The notes: a model not told the origin generated them from the sequence alone. Counted from the stretch's first letter, positions 17,801-25,792 are shown. The stretch is DNA of 28,626 bases from a virus (IMGVR_UViG_3300042301_003626:1-28626); one strand, 5' to 3'. Program-made: numbers and translations.

Positions 17801-20800
17801 TTGTTTGTGCTGATGGGGATACTGCTACTAATACATTTGGAGTACCTGCTTTTGCTTTTGAATAAGTTACTAATTTTGTAAACACACTATCACTACCTCT
17901 ACCATCTCTATATGTAACTTTTAAATTAATACTACCACTATCAGCTGATAAAGCTGTGATAGAATAGTTGTTATTTGTTAATACGGGTGTTACATTTAAT
18001 GAAGATGATATACTTGCACTAAATTTATTATTTCCAATTGTAGATGCGTATGAAATATCTTCACTACCAACTTTTACTGATATAGAACCACTACTTGCTA
18101 AGAATCCTCCGAATACACTTCCACCTGAATAAGCGGGAAATGTAGTATTTTCATTTGTTAAATTTACAGCTATCTGAGATTCTGCTATTACAGGAGTAAT
18201 TGTTATTGTATCAGTATATCCATCAAAATTTAAATCTTCTGCAAAAAATGTATATGTAGTTGCTCCAGCTGAATATGGATAATCGGCGCCATTTACATTA
18301 TAAGATTGCACTCCCGTAGTACCATTATTAGAACCAACAGTCAATGCCGGTTTGCCACTTCCACTTGTTACAGTGATAGCGTTTGATGTACTACCTAAAT
18401 TATTTCTTTTAACATCTATTGTTATTGCTTGACCCGATGGAGAAAGACTAACATCAGTCATTTTATAGAAAAATTGATTAGCGTTTGAAACCGCATTTAA
18501 ATTTTTACTCTTATCTCCTTTTAAAACACCTTCTATTTGTACGGATGAACTAAATCCATTTTGAGTAAATAAATAAGTTCCGCCATGTATAAGATTCGTA
18601 GGAGTATAATACGACCAAGACGCTGCATTTGTACCAAGCATAGCAACATCTTCATCATCATCTCCACTGTAAATTCTATAAACAGATTCAGTATAAAATC
18701 CAACCTGAGTTGTGCTTAATTTTTGTAATTTTGGTAAAAATGAACCAGAAGCAATTGTTAAAGAACCACTTACTATATTTGATGATAGTTTAATATCAAT
18801 AAAATCATTTGATTGTGCAGGCTCAAAATGATTATCAGGGTCGTATACAAATTGGTTTTTATTAGCTATTACTATAAAAGTTGCACCATCTGAACCATCT
18901 ATTCCATCTTGCCCATTTGCACCCTGGTCAACTCTATAAATGTTTACTAAATCTTGTACATCTTCGCATGATGCGGTATACAATATTCTTGTAACTTTTG
19001 GAGTAGTTAATGAGCCTGTAAAATTAGATACCGTTAATGTAGCTGAACCCGATGTTATATTTGTTAATAATCCTGGATAAAAAGGTTGAGAACCATAAAC
19101 TGATGGTTGTATATAATCTCCATTTTCATCAAAAGCGGATGAATAAAATATCGTTGAGCCTGTTAATCCAACTTTAACAATATCAAAATTAATAGAAGAT
19201 ACACCTATTGATTCTCCTGAACCTGAAAAACTAAATAAGTTTCCATCAGGAGTTACTGTTATACTTTTTCTAACAACCAAATCATTTCCACCTGTAAATG
19301 TAAACTCTTGATTTAAACTTACAGGAACATAGTTGTTATTTATATCATAAAATTCAAATTTAAAATCAAAAGTATCATTTTTAACTTTTGTAGGAACTGC
19401 TACATTTAAAGTTATCTCATTTGGAGAAAAATTTGTTTCTTGAGTTGCTCTTAAACTTATATTTGATAGTTGCCAATTTCCCTGATAAACAGCAAATACA
19501 ATAGTACCCGTACCATCAGCATCTGTTTTAAAATTAACTTGTTGTTTATCATATCTTATAAATTGAGAATTGGTAACTAATTTACCTATGTTTTTCCCCA
19601 ATCCAATATTACTACCTAAATTAACAAAAGCAGAACCACTACCATATATTTCTATTATATTATTTCCATATAAAGATGATGATAGTATTGGTGTAAAATC
19701 TAATTGGTATTCTGTATTCTTTAATAAATCAAGCGATGATGAATAATAAAATATTCTTTGTGGATAATCCGATGTATTTTGAATACCATCATCTAATAAT
19801 TTCACAGATGAAACTAAATCGGTATTATTTAATGTAGCAGTATAGTTTGTTGATGAATCATAATCTTTATATACCCAAAATTCATTTACTATATTTTGCG
19901 AACTAAAAACACCCGTTCTTATGTTTACACTACCACTATATTCATCAGTTTGTAATAATTCATTAGATTCTAATTGAATATCTTCTAATAAAGTATAATT
20001 TCCAATATCAGCTTTTCTACTTGCATATATTCTTAAACGATTTACATCACCACTAAATGCTTCTAAGTCAGTTAATTTAATCTTAGCAAATGATGAACTA
20101 ACAGATGAATTTGTAAGAGTTACACTTTCATTATATGCTAATGAAAAAGAAGCGGAACTGAAATTTTTTATAATTTGTGGAGAAGTTACCGATGATGTTT
20201 CATAATATGGAATAGTAGCATTTGCTTTATTCGAAGTTATTACATCTTTAATAGTTGTAGAATACGATTGATTTAAATTAGTAATAGTAATAGTTTCACC
20301 TTCCATAGATGATGAAAAACTACTTCCACTAATTCTTAATTCATACAAAGTATCGCCCTTAAATGTTTTAAAATTAGCTCCAGCTAATGGATTAATAGAT
20401 ACACCATCGACGCTACCACTTATTGTTTTTCTATTTACACTTCTATTATAAATTGGTAAAATTGTTTCTTCAATAGCAACTTTAGGTCTACGATAGAAAC
20501 GAATTTTAGAAGTATTTTGTAATAATGGATTTACATTTATTTGTTTTTGCCATCTAACATTATAAGTACCCTCCCAATTTCCAGGTACAGGATTTAATAC
20601 ACCATTGTTAGAATAATATTCTTTTAATTCTCCTAAAATTGTTATAGTACATGGACCGAATGAGGTATCGGGGTAAATATAAACAGCTACAACCTTAGAT
20701 GTACCTTCATAGTATTCGGGTATACCTTCACCGGGCTCGTTATATATTGTATTACCTTGAGAATCTTTTATTTGTATTTTAATAAGACTATCGGCAACTA

Positions 20801-20960
20801 ATTCAGGAGAACCTTGAATTAAGAAAGCGTTTTTACCACCTGTAAATACATCTGATAATTCAGTTATCTTAAAATAATTACTAAAAGGCGCAGTATCTTC
20901 AACTAATACATTGTATGTCTCTAATTTTTCATCAAATAGAGTTTTTTTAAGTAAAGCCAT
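14856..20960 (-). CDS. Long tail fibre with C-terminal S74 intramolecular chaperone
   Basis: This 2034-aa fibre has an N-terminal part rich in SSS/SGS/TGS beta repeats. Two short collagen-like Gly-x-y stretches follow (about 680-692, GANGQDGIDGSDGA, and about 1258-1270, DGTDGSTGATGPG). Between them lie tandem Ig-like repeats of roughly 100 aa (shared VSPSAQTIS / IEKDGQTIT and NYTDSEGATG / FVDSEGSTT segments). The last 99 residues are an endosialidase-type chaperone (peptidase S74): SDRRLKKDI (S1938-K1943 as the Ser-Lys dyad), HPVTYSWK, HYGFIAQDVQKIYP and a terminal coiled coil. This module trimerises the fibre and cuts itself off. The N-terminus should attach to the tail. It is the first gene of the fibre operon and is the main candidate for host-range determination. 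Confidence 0.9.
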   Translation of the reverse strand: MALLKKTLFDEKLETYNVLVEDTAPFSNYFKITELSDVFTGGKNAFLIQGSPELVADSLIKIQIKDSQGNTIYNEPGEGIPEYYEGTSKVVAVYIYPDTSFGPCTITILGELKEYYSNNGVLNPVPGNWEGTYNVRWQKQINVNPLLQNTSKIRFYRRPKVAIEETILPIYNRSVNRKTISGSVDGVSINPLAGANFKTFKGDTLYELRISGSSFSSSMEGETITITNLNQSYSTTIKDVITSNKANATIPYYETSSVTSPQIIKNFSSASFSLAYNESVTLTNSSVSSSFAKIKLTDLEAFSGDVNRLRIYASRKADIGNYTLLEDIQLESNELLQTDEYSGSVNIRTGVFSSQNIVNEFWVYKDYDSSTNYTATLNNTDLVSSVKLLDDGIQNTSDYPQRIFYYSSSLDLLKNTEYQLDFTPILSSSLYGNNIIEIYGSGSAFVNLGSNIGLGKNIGKLVTNSQFIRYDKQQVNFKTDADGTGTIVFAVYQGNWQLSNISLRATQETNFSPNEITLNVAVPTKVKNDTFDFKFEFYDINNNYVPVSLNQEFTFTGGNDLVVRKSITVTPDGNLFSFSGSGESIGVSSINFDIVKVGLTGSTIFYSSAFDENGDYIQPSVYGSQPFYPGLLTNITSGSATLTVSNFTGSLTTPKVTRILYTASCEDVQDLVNIYRVDQGANGQDGIDGSDGATFIVIANKNQFVYDPDNHFEPAQSNDFIDIKLSSNIVSGSLTIASGSFLPKLQKLSTTQVGFYTESVYRIYSGDDDEDVAMLGTNAASWSYYTPTNLIHGGTYLFTQNGFSSSVQIEGVLKGDKSKNLNAVSNANQFFYKMTDVSLSPSGQAITIDVKRNNLGSTSNAITVTSGSGKPALTVGSNNGTTGVQSYNVNGADYPYSAGATTYTFFAEDLNFDGYTDTITITPVIAESQIAVNLTNENTTFPAYSGGSVFGGFLASSGSISVKVGSEDISYASTIGNNKFSASISSSLNVTPVLTNNNYSITALSADSGSINLKVTYRDGRGSDSVFTKLVTYSKAKAGTPNVLVAVSPSAQTISANSKGSGSATPIALTVTALEAGTSRFTSIGTPTFTNGLAGSVSSNVITITSDASTITSNTAQVTIPVNYTDSEGATGTKNVVATVSKALASAPSTIVFIEKDGQTITKSKTGTYGTPSSFRINVLEGANSSSYDNTSPFANSTFRISGVTNGSVSATDLDKYATITPTTPSSTSGLVVSITGSFVDSEGSTTSFFKTHNVNVASDGTDGSTGATGPGIVLRGEWKNNTLYYYTTVAGSSRRDAVYKSVSGVTHYWATLVQHTSETGVKELPAVSNDNTYWQYLGEQDFFVAAKIAIFDESYVKNTLNVGTNSDGSAANITLKGGTTSPYVSIGQGTQGYGNNGIWLGIVSATTPKVSFVSGSNYFKYDASATNMVDIGGRISATSLTADTGSIGGFEIQGGLLQAGSTTSGIQLNGTTSTIIVGNLSTNSSARVSPAGFFAGNTSFGSAPFSVNLDGALVATNADVRGKITATQGTIGGWVISQNSISKNRVTLNAGESDAENYIQITGTPGGSFAGNRVYIHPGELTDISGGSGNAIAATNASSYVNISSANTIYAGNSSTTATMGTSSQTVTSLSTSSTFNLIAKLKFKIDVVYESVPVTQVLNETNTRSYYSIDYAAGQMAWSTLVDDGAVNLTTARPEWGWIPQSDNTAVFNFLNQMNAAMGTNITSIQQMENEITGWTITTALSYMNGSIGVNSAMTYKTTSGGTTVSTFTPNSQITSEELPEVTYTVNSTGNGTTGPSFAITKSNTLQSVYRRVTWRGGRYNINFTGYGGSSTNYQGYAIWAETEGGFVSTPSSVTYSAKTTSLTANALTKQVELSEAGMQAVFNATNSSEGNYFRVSDVGTPTISNFNIKSAGFFAHYGEMHVKGDIAGFSTALSSDRRLKKDIVDIEDTEIEDMDKLHPVTYSWKDDENNNKHYGFIAQDVQKIYPHLTKTKIMGEYLTINYNELIPVMVKQIQNLKKELEDVKKVLANGK

Positions 20961-20982
20961 TTATAAAGTTTGTATTGTTTCC

Positions 20983-20991
20983 TATAAATAT
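20983..20991 (-). promoter_or_regulatory. ATATTTATA element upstream of tail fibre gene
   Basis: The coding-sense nonamer ATATTTATA lies 22 bases before the fibre ATG (20958-20960). Read on the plus strand it is TATAAATAT, so it could instead serve the divergent plus-strand gene as a T4-type late core. The orientation cannot be settled from sequence. Confidence 0.35.
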
Positions 20992-21029
20992 TTCTAAAAA
21001 AATAAACTCTACATATTTATATTTAGAAA
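20991..21029. repeat. Inverted repeat TTTCTAAA...TTTAGAAA in the divergent intergenic region
   Basis: Perfect 8-bp arms at 20991-20998 and 21022-21029 are separated by 23 bases. The minus-strand TATAAATA core sits between the arms. It may be an operator or a cruciform; A/T-richness lowers its significance. Confidence 0.4.
21014..21021 (-). promoter_or_regulatory. T4-type late promoter core TATAAATA for the fibre operon
   Basis: On the minus strand the exact T4 late consensus TATAAATA lies 53 bases before the fibre start codon, in the only sizeable intergenic gap. T4-like late promoters consist of this core read by a gp55-type sigma factor. The position and exact match are good, but AT bias remains a caveat. 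Confidence 0.45.
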
Positions 21030-21064
21030 ACTAACAAATACTTTATTAAACTAAAGAAAACTAA
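21028..21064 (+). promoter_or_regulatory. Phased AAACTAA repeats, candidate operator of the ribbon-helix-helix gene
   Basis: The heptamer AAACTAA occurs at 21028-21034, 21048-21054 and 21058-21064. A partial copy keeps ACT at 21040-21042. The ACT core therefore appears at 21030, 21040, 21050 and 21060, exactly every 10 bp (one helical turn). The last copy abuts the ATG at 21066. Ribbon-helix-helix repressors bind cooperatively to such short phased boxes, so autoregulation is a reasonable inference. Confidence 0.45.
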
Positions 21065-21065
21065 A

Positions 21066-21251
21066 ATGGTTATGAAATACTCAATGCTACAAATCAAAAA
21101 AGAAACCCATGAACTTCTCAAAAATTATTGTGAAGAACACGGGTTCAAAATGGGAAGTTTAGTAGAAAACTTAATTAAGAAACACATTGGTGTTCCTAAA
21201 CCTCAAGCGGGTGTGTTGAAAGCTGACAAGGTTAGAAGTCAATCTTACTAA
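21066..21251 (+). CDS. Small ribbon-helix-helix (Arc/CopG-type) DNA-binding protein
   Basis: This 61-aa protein is encoded opposite to all other genes. After a short lead the sequence reads MLQIKKETHELLKNYCEEHG then MGSLVENLIKKHI. This is a short beta strand (YSMLQIKK), an amphipathic helix, a Gly-containing turn and a second helix, the order of the ribbon-helix-helix fold. The C-terminal tail is Lys/Gln-rich. Alternative starts exist at codons 3 and 7 (Met), but ATG 21066 directly follows the phased AAACTAA boxes. The last 20 bases overlap the end of the gp47-gp46 fusion gene in convergent orientation. It is probably a transcriptional regulator; its target is inferred from the adjacent repeats. 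Confidence 0.72.
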   Translation: MVMKYSMLQIKKETHELLKNYCEEHGFKMGSLVENLIKKHIGVPKPQAGVLKADKVRSQSY

Positions 21252-24200
21252 ATCCATTTTCTTTTTTTATTTCTATCAATCCATCTACGATATCTCTCAT
21301 TTGTTCTAAGTGAGAAATAACCCAAATAAAATCGAATTGAGTTTTAAGATACTGCATCATCATAAATAGGGATGATAAGTTATCACTATCCAATGTACCA
21401 AATCCTTCATCAATTACTAAGAAGTTTGGACGAGGTAAATTACATACATTGATAAGTGCCACTCTAATAGCCAATCCACTTACGAATTTCTCCATACCAC
21501 TACACATCTCCAATGGCCATTCTTGGTCATCATAAACAATTTTGGCATTGATTGATTTACCATCGACATCCATTACTACTCCAAAATCAACTACTTGTGA
21601 AAGAATATTATTTACTTCATTCTCAATTACTGGCAATGCTTTTGAAATCAACTCATAAGGTATACCATCTCTTTTGACTGCATCTAAATAATAGGTGTAT
21701 AGGCGGTTCTTTTCTTCCAACTCCTTAACATCATTCATCTTACCTTTTATCCCCTCTATAAACGAAGATATGGAAGAAATAGAGCCATTCACACTTGCTA
21801 TATCCTTTGTAACTTTTTTGATTTCATCATCAATCTCACCTTTGGTTCGTTTTAGACCCAATATCACTTCATTAATTTGTGCATTCTTCTTAATAGTTGC
21901 TTCGTTATCGTGATATTTTTGAATATTAACTTTAACCGATTCTAATTGATGTTCTAGCAATTGTTCTTTACTACTCATTCCTTCTAACTCCGCTTCAGAT
22001 TTTTCTTTAATAACAATTGCTTTACTATATTTAACTTTCAAATCATTAAACACATTGTATTGTTCTTCCACACCTTCCATCGTATCCAATGTTTGTTGAA
22101 TACCGGTACAATCAACCAATGCTTCTCTAAGTATTTCTTTCAATTGAGGTAATAATTCTTTTACTCTCATTGCATCTTTTACAAAAGTATTGTCACAACA
22201 AAACTTACAATTTGGGTCGTATTTATGATTATCTAAATGTGAAATCGTTTCTTCTGCAGAACTTACATGCAACTTTGCAATATCATAAGTTTTAGTTGCT
22301 TCGGTTAATGCTTTTTGTTCTCGTTGATAATTTGAATATGCCGCTTCTATATCAATAGTTTGATTAAATAATTTTGTATCTTCTATTGATTGTGATAATT
22401 CATTTAAAATATTAGTTTGAGATTCAATCAATTCTAATTTGGCTTTCTTTTCTGCAAGAATATGTAATATATCCCTACCAATAGTTCCTTCTTGTTTAGT
22501 TAAACTATCCAAATCTAAATTACCATCCATTGGAGTAAGTTCTGCACTCAATCCAACAATTCTATTATTTAAATCAGTAGAATCAGTATTTAATCTACCT
22601 AATTCTTTTTCAAATTCTTTTAATTCACCCTTCTTATCTTTTAATTCAGTTGCCTTATCAGCTAATTCAGTTGTGAAATCAGTTTTCTTAAAGTTCTTAA
22701 TTAGGACAGATACTTCCTTAATATCTTCAGTAGCCGTTTCATATAATTTATCGAATACATTCAATCCCATAAATTGTGCTAACAAATCTTTTCTTTCTGA
22801 TTGGGATTTGTCTATGAAAAGTGCGTTATTACCTTGCAAAGATAAAGCAGTTAATACAAAATCTTCATACTTACCAACATATTGTTCGATAATCTGATTT
22901 GTATCCCTTCTCTCCGTTCCATTCAAAGAAGTCCTATCATCACCATCTTGTCTCCAAAATTGTACATCAACTTTAACATTTTTACCTTTGTTAATTGTTT
23001 TTGCAGTTCTTTCAATATGATAATCTAACCCATCGATTTGAAAGTGTAAGTGACAAACGAAATCCGATTTACGATTGTTTAGAATATTTTGAGCTTTATA
23101 AGCTCTACTACTCTTATCATATAAACAAAATGATATAGCATCAAATAGAGAAGATTTACCTGTTGCATTTGGTGCAAATAATCCCATTAACCCACCTAAC
23201 TTTGTGAAATCAATTTTGTTATTCTCTCCATAACTAAACATATTTGAAAACTCAAAACGAATCGGTTTCCATTGAATATTTCTTTGTACATCTTCATTTA
23301 CAATTCTACTATTTATATCTCTATTAATTCCTTCTAATTTTTCGATATCTTCTTTAGCTACAAACGGCATCATTCTCTCAATGTACTCATTTATAAGTGA
23401 GTTCTGATAATTAATATCCGAAATATCTTCAAAGTCTAATTTGTTTAATCTATTACCTGTTTTTGATTTAGAAAGAGAATCGGTTCTGATAACTGTGAAA
23501 TCCTCAACACCATATCTCATTTTAATTTCAGCCATTACTCTTTTAGTATCAGCAGAATCAGTATTAGATAAACGAACTCTTAAACGAGGTTTGTTTGGCA
23601 TATCTGATACGATAGGAACTTTACCATTATCAATATCCATAGTATAATACCCATACTCGTTATGAATATCAACCGCTTCGTAACTCATTGTATCCAAATC
23701 CCAAACAAGGAATCCATGCTTATCCAAAGTTTCACCAAAGTTTTGTTGAACTAATGAACCGGCATAAACTACCTTACATCCTTTTGGAGAAATCATCTCC
23801 TGTCGTTTGTGGATATCACCCAATAAGGCTAAATCGTATCCATCAAACATATCCGTTGTAAAATGACGAGAAGATACTACATATCCAATATCCGTTTGAG
23901 AATTATCAACTGGTCCGTGAAATAAGGCAATCTTTTTATTGCCAGATAAAGTTTCTGCTTTAGGCCAATTATCTTTGTTATCAAAAATACTGAATACTGC
24001 GAAATCAACATCACCGATTCCATAAACTTGTGTATCTCTTAGATATGTAAAGTTTGGCAGATTTAACGCCTCTACAATTGGAGTAAGAACATCCAATCTA
24101 TCCGAATTGTTCATATTACAATCGTGATTACCTGTAATAAGGATTGTTTCACATAATTTAGAACATTCGGTAAATAACCAACTAATCTCTCTAACTAATT

Positions 24201-24381
24201 CAGGAGATAATTCTAATTTAGCATGGGCAATATCCCCTGCTAAATAAATAATTGAATCTTCCGTACCTCTTTTACGGATTTCTTCAAACATTTTTTCAAA
24301 CACTTGTCTATACTCATTGTGTCTTTTTACATTACGGATGTGTACATCGGCAATGTGGTAAATCTTTTTTAATCTACTCAT
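21232..24381 (-). CDS. Fused gp47-gp46 (Mre11/Rad50, SbcD/SbcC-type) recombination nuclease-ATPase
   Basis: One 1049-aa chain contains both subunits of the end-resection complex. The phosphoesterase half has ADVHI (11-15), LAGDIAH (48-54), GNHD (84-87), FHGPV (154-158) and GDIHK (188-192), the metal-binding set of Mre11/gp47. The SMC-like half begins near residue 371, with Walker A LFAPNATGKSSL (401-412), long heptad-rich coiled coils (about 565-890), a zinc hook CKFC (725-728) at their apex, the ABC signature CSGMEKFVSGLA (960-971) and Walker B NFLVIDEGFGTLD (986-998). In T4, genes 47 and 46 are separate. The gene is coupled to primase through ATGA (4-bp overlap at 24378-24381). It should process double-strand ends for recombination-dependent replication. 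Confidence 0.95.
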   Translation of the reverse strand: MSRLKKIYHIADVHIRNVKRHNEYRQVFEKMFEEIRKRGTEDSIIYLAGDIAHAKLELSPELVREISWLFTECSKLCETILITGNHDCNMNNSDRLDVLTPIVEALNLPNFTYLRDTQVYGIGDVDFAVFSIFDNKDNWPKAETLSGNKKIALFHGPVDNSQTDIGYVVSSRHFTTDMFDGYDLALLGDIHKRQEMISPKGCKVVYAGSLVQQNFGETLDKHGFLVWDLDTMSYEAVDIHNEYGYYTMDIDNGKVPIVSDMPNKPRLRVRLSNTDSADTKRVMAEIKMRYGVEDFTVIRTDSLSKSKTGNRLNKLDFEDISDINYQNSLINEYIERMMPFVAKEDIEKLEGINRDINSRIVNEDVQRNIQWKPIRFEFSNMFSYGENNKIDFTKLGGLMGLFAPNATGKSSLFDAISFCLYDKSSRAYKAQNILNNRKSDFVCHLHFQIDGLDYHIERTAKTINKGKNVKVDVQFWRQDGDDRTSLNGTERRDTNQIIEQYVGKYEDFVLTALSLQGNNALFIDKSQSERKDLLAQFMGLNVFDKLYETATEDIKEVSVLIKNFKKTDFTTELADKATELKDKKGELKEFEKELGRLNTDSTDLNNRIVGLSAELTPMDGNLDLDSLTKQEGTIGRDILHILAEKKAKLELIESQTNILNELSQSIEDTKLFNQTIDIEAAYSNYQREQKALTEATKTYDIAKLHVSSAEETISHLDNHKYDPNCKFCCDNTFVKDAMRVKELLPQLKEILREALVDCTGIQQTLDTMEGVEEQYNVFNDLKVKYSKAIVIKEKSEAELEGMSSKEQLLEHQLESVKVNIQKYHDNEATIKKNAQINEVILGLKRTKGEIDDEIKKVTKDIASVNGSISSISSFIEGIKGKMNDVKELEEKNRLYTYYLDAVKRDGIPYELISKALPVIENEVNNILSQVVDFGVVMDVDGKSINAKIVYDDQEWPLEMCSGMEKFVSGLAIRVALINVCNLPRPNFLVIDEGFGTLDSDNLSSLFMMMQYLKTQFDFIWVISHLEQMRDIVDGLIEIKKENGFSKIDF

Positions 24382-25319
24382 AAACTCATAATCTTATTTA
24401 ATAATAATTCATTGGATGAAAACTCTTTAGTTTTCTTTAGTTCTTCATAAAATTTATCATATCCAATTTCAGATGCATCTTTATCTTTCATATGCATCAT
24501 TTTTACATTTATTCCCTGTTTTCTAAAATATTCTGCTGCTTTTAATGCTTCATTTATTGCATCACTATCTAATGAGATAATAATATCACTAACTCCACTC
24601 ATAAAGATTTTTTCAACCAATGTTTTGGATGGAAACTTACCTAATAGTGGAATTGCGTTTCTTCTGATTGTAATTGCATCAAATACACCCTCACATAATA
24701 TAATTGGTTCGTTCCAATTTATCTGCGATTCTAAACAAATTACATTTTTACTGATTGGAGGATTTTTGTATTTCATTTTCTCTTCTGGATAATAAGAACG
24801 AGAAACAAAGTAGTTTAATTGTCCGTCTGATAAATACGATGGTATAATAACTCGTTTTGCATACAAACCTTCCGTACAATATCCAATATTATATTTGATA
24901 ATTTCCTTCATACCAATTCCTCTTTGTGTAAGATAGAACATAGCATGTTTGTATTCGGGATTAAACCCTTTAGGAACTTCATTAAGCGATTTAAATTCTT
25001 TTGGTAAGGAAATGTATACTTTTGTATCCGCATCCTCATTTTGGGGATTATAATTAGAATCTCCGTATATTTCTCTAATGATTGAGATTGTTTTCCTATC
25101 CACATCCAACCTCTTTAATAATGAGGTCAATTTCTTACCACCACTATTACAAGTCCAACAATGCCACTTTTGAGTTTCGGTATTGACTTGGAGTTTTTGT
25201 TTATGGTGATTACAAAATGGACAGTGGAATGCAAGTTCATTACCCTTTAGATTGGAGTAACTACCCAACGCATTAGAAAGCGTTGTAATAACTTTGGATT
25301 TGTCAGTACTATTCAACAC
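24378..25319 (-). CDS. DNA primase (gp61/DnaG-type, CHC2 zinc finger and TOPRIM)
   Basis: This 313-aa protein has a zinc finger C33-P-F-C36 ... C54-W-T-C57 (FHCPFCNHHK and KWHCWTCNSGG), followed by a TOPRIM core: ILCEGVFDA (E210, D214), ISLDSD (D251, D253) and KDKDASE (D281). It makes RNA primers for lagging-strand synthesis at the fork with the gp41-type helicase, which is not in this window. The start chosen is GTG 25317-25319. No in-frame ATG lies between the upstream gene and the finger, and TTG is the next codon. Upstream bases show a possible Bacteroidota-type promoter (25324-25331). The stop TGA overlaps the ATG of the gp47-gp46 fusion. Confidence 0.92.
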   Translation of the reverse strand: MLNSTDKSKVITTLSNALGSYSNLKGNELAFHCPFCNHHKQKLQVNTETQKWHCWTCNSGGKKLTSLLKRLDVDRKTISIIREIYGDSNYNPQNEDADTKVYISLPKEFKSLNEVPKGFNPEYKHAMFYLTQRGIGMKEIIKYNIGYCTEGLYAKRVIIPSYLSDGQLNYFVSRSYYPEEKMKYKNPPISKNVICLESQINWNEPIILCEGVFDAITIRRNAIPLLGKFPSKTLVEKIFMSGVSDIIISLDSDAINEALKAAEYFRKQGINVKMMHMKDKDASEIGYDKFYEELKKTKEFSSNELLLNKIMSL

Positions 25320-25323
25320 AATA

Positions 25324-25331
25324 CAAATATA
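25324..25331 (-). promoter_or_regulatory. Possible Bacteroidota -7 box (TATATTTG) before primase
   Basis: In the coding sense TATATTTG matches the Bacteroidota housekeeping consensus TAnnTTTG, with TTTG 20 bases further upstream as a -33 element. It would place the transcription start at or next to the GTG start codon, implying a leaderless or nearly leaderless message. Chance is not excluded in AT-rich DNA. Confidence 0.3.
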
Positions 25332-25371
25332 TGAACAATATTTGATATTTCCAAATAATTTGGGAACTATT

Positions 25372-25782
25372 TTACTCCTCGAACCAAGAATCTGGTATTA
25401 TTTTGTCGGAATATGTGTATCCGTTCTTATCACACCAATCCCCATATGTGGTTTTTGATGTTTTTGTGATTTTATTCTTTGAATTGGAGAATACGAAACG
25501 AATATCAAGTGTAGGGTTTTGCGCTTTAACTAACAAGTGTTTTTTCCTATCAGCAGCAACAAATCTACCTTTTGTTTCTACGAAGATACCATTTGGTAAC
25601 TTAAAATCAGGATTGTAAGTATGTTGAGAAGCAGGTATAGTGTAAGCCACCTTTTCGGTTTCATATTCTACTTTTATTCCTTTACTTTCAATTTGTACAG
25701 AGATATTCTCCTCAAGACCTGATTTAAACCCATACTTTCTAGCAACCCAAGTGCTAGATTTCTTTGTAACTTTTTTAGCCAT
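25372..25782 (-). CDS. T7 endonuclease I-type Holliday junction resolvase
   Basis: This 136-aa protein is closely similar over its length to T7 gene 3 product (149 aa). Shared stretches include FKSGLE, ESKGIKVEYE, YTIPASQHTYNPDF, LPNGIFVETKG, DRKKHLLV, LDIRFVFSNS and IIPDSW. The catalytic residues of T7 endonuclease I (E20, D55, E65, K67) correspond to E24, D59, E69 and K71 here. The T7 C-terminal basic tail is missing. The enzyme resolves branched DNA (four-way junctions) by paired nicks, before packaging. T4 uses an unrelated enzyme (endonuclease VII, gp49), so this is a T7-type solution in a T4-type gene set. It lies 10 bases after the 71-aa gene and 52 bases before primase. Confidence 0.95.
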   Translation of the reverse strand: MAKKVTKKSSTWVARKYGFKSGLEENISVQIESKGIKVEYETEKVAYTIPASQHTYNPDFKLPNGIFVETKGRFVAADRKKHLLVKAQNPTLDIRFVFSNSKNKITKTSKTTYGDWCDKNGYTYSDKIIPDSWFEE

Positions 25783-25792
25783 TAAATGTTTT

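Noticed and set aside
22439-22897. 152-codon plus-strand ORF opposite the coiled coil of the gp47-gp46 fusion
   Set aside because: It is long only because the coding strand is rich in Lys/Glu/Leu codons; there is no domain and no upstream signal.
24908-25105. 65-codon minus-strand ORF inside primase
   Set aside because: It is in another frame within a clear primase gene, with no independent support.
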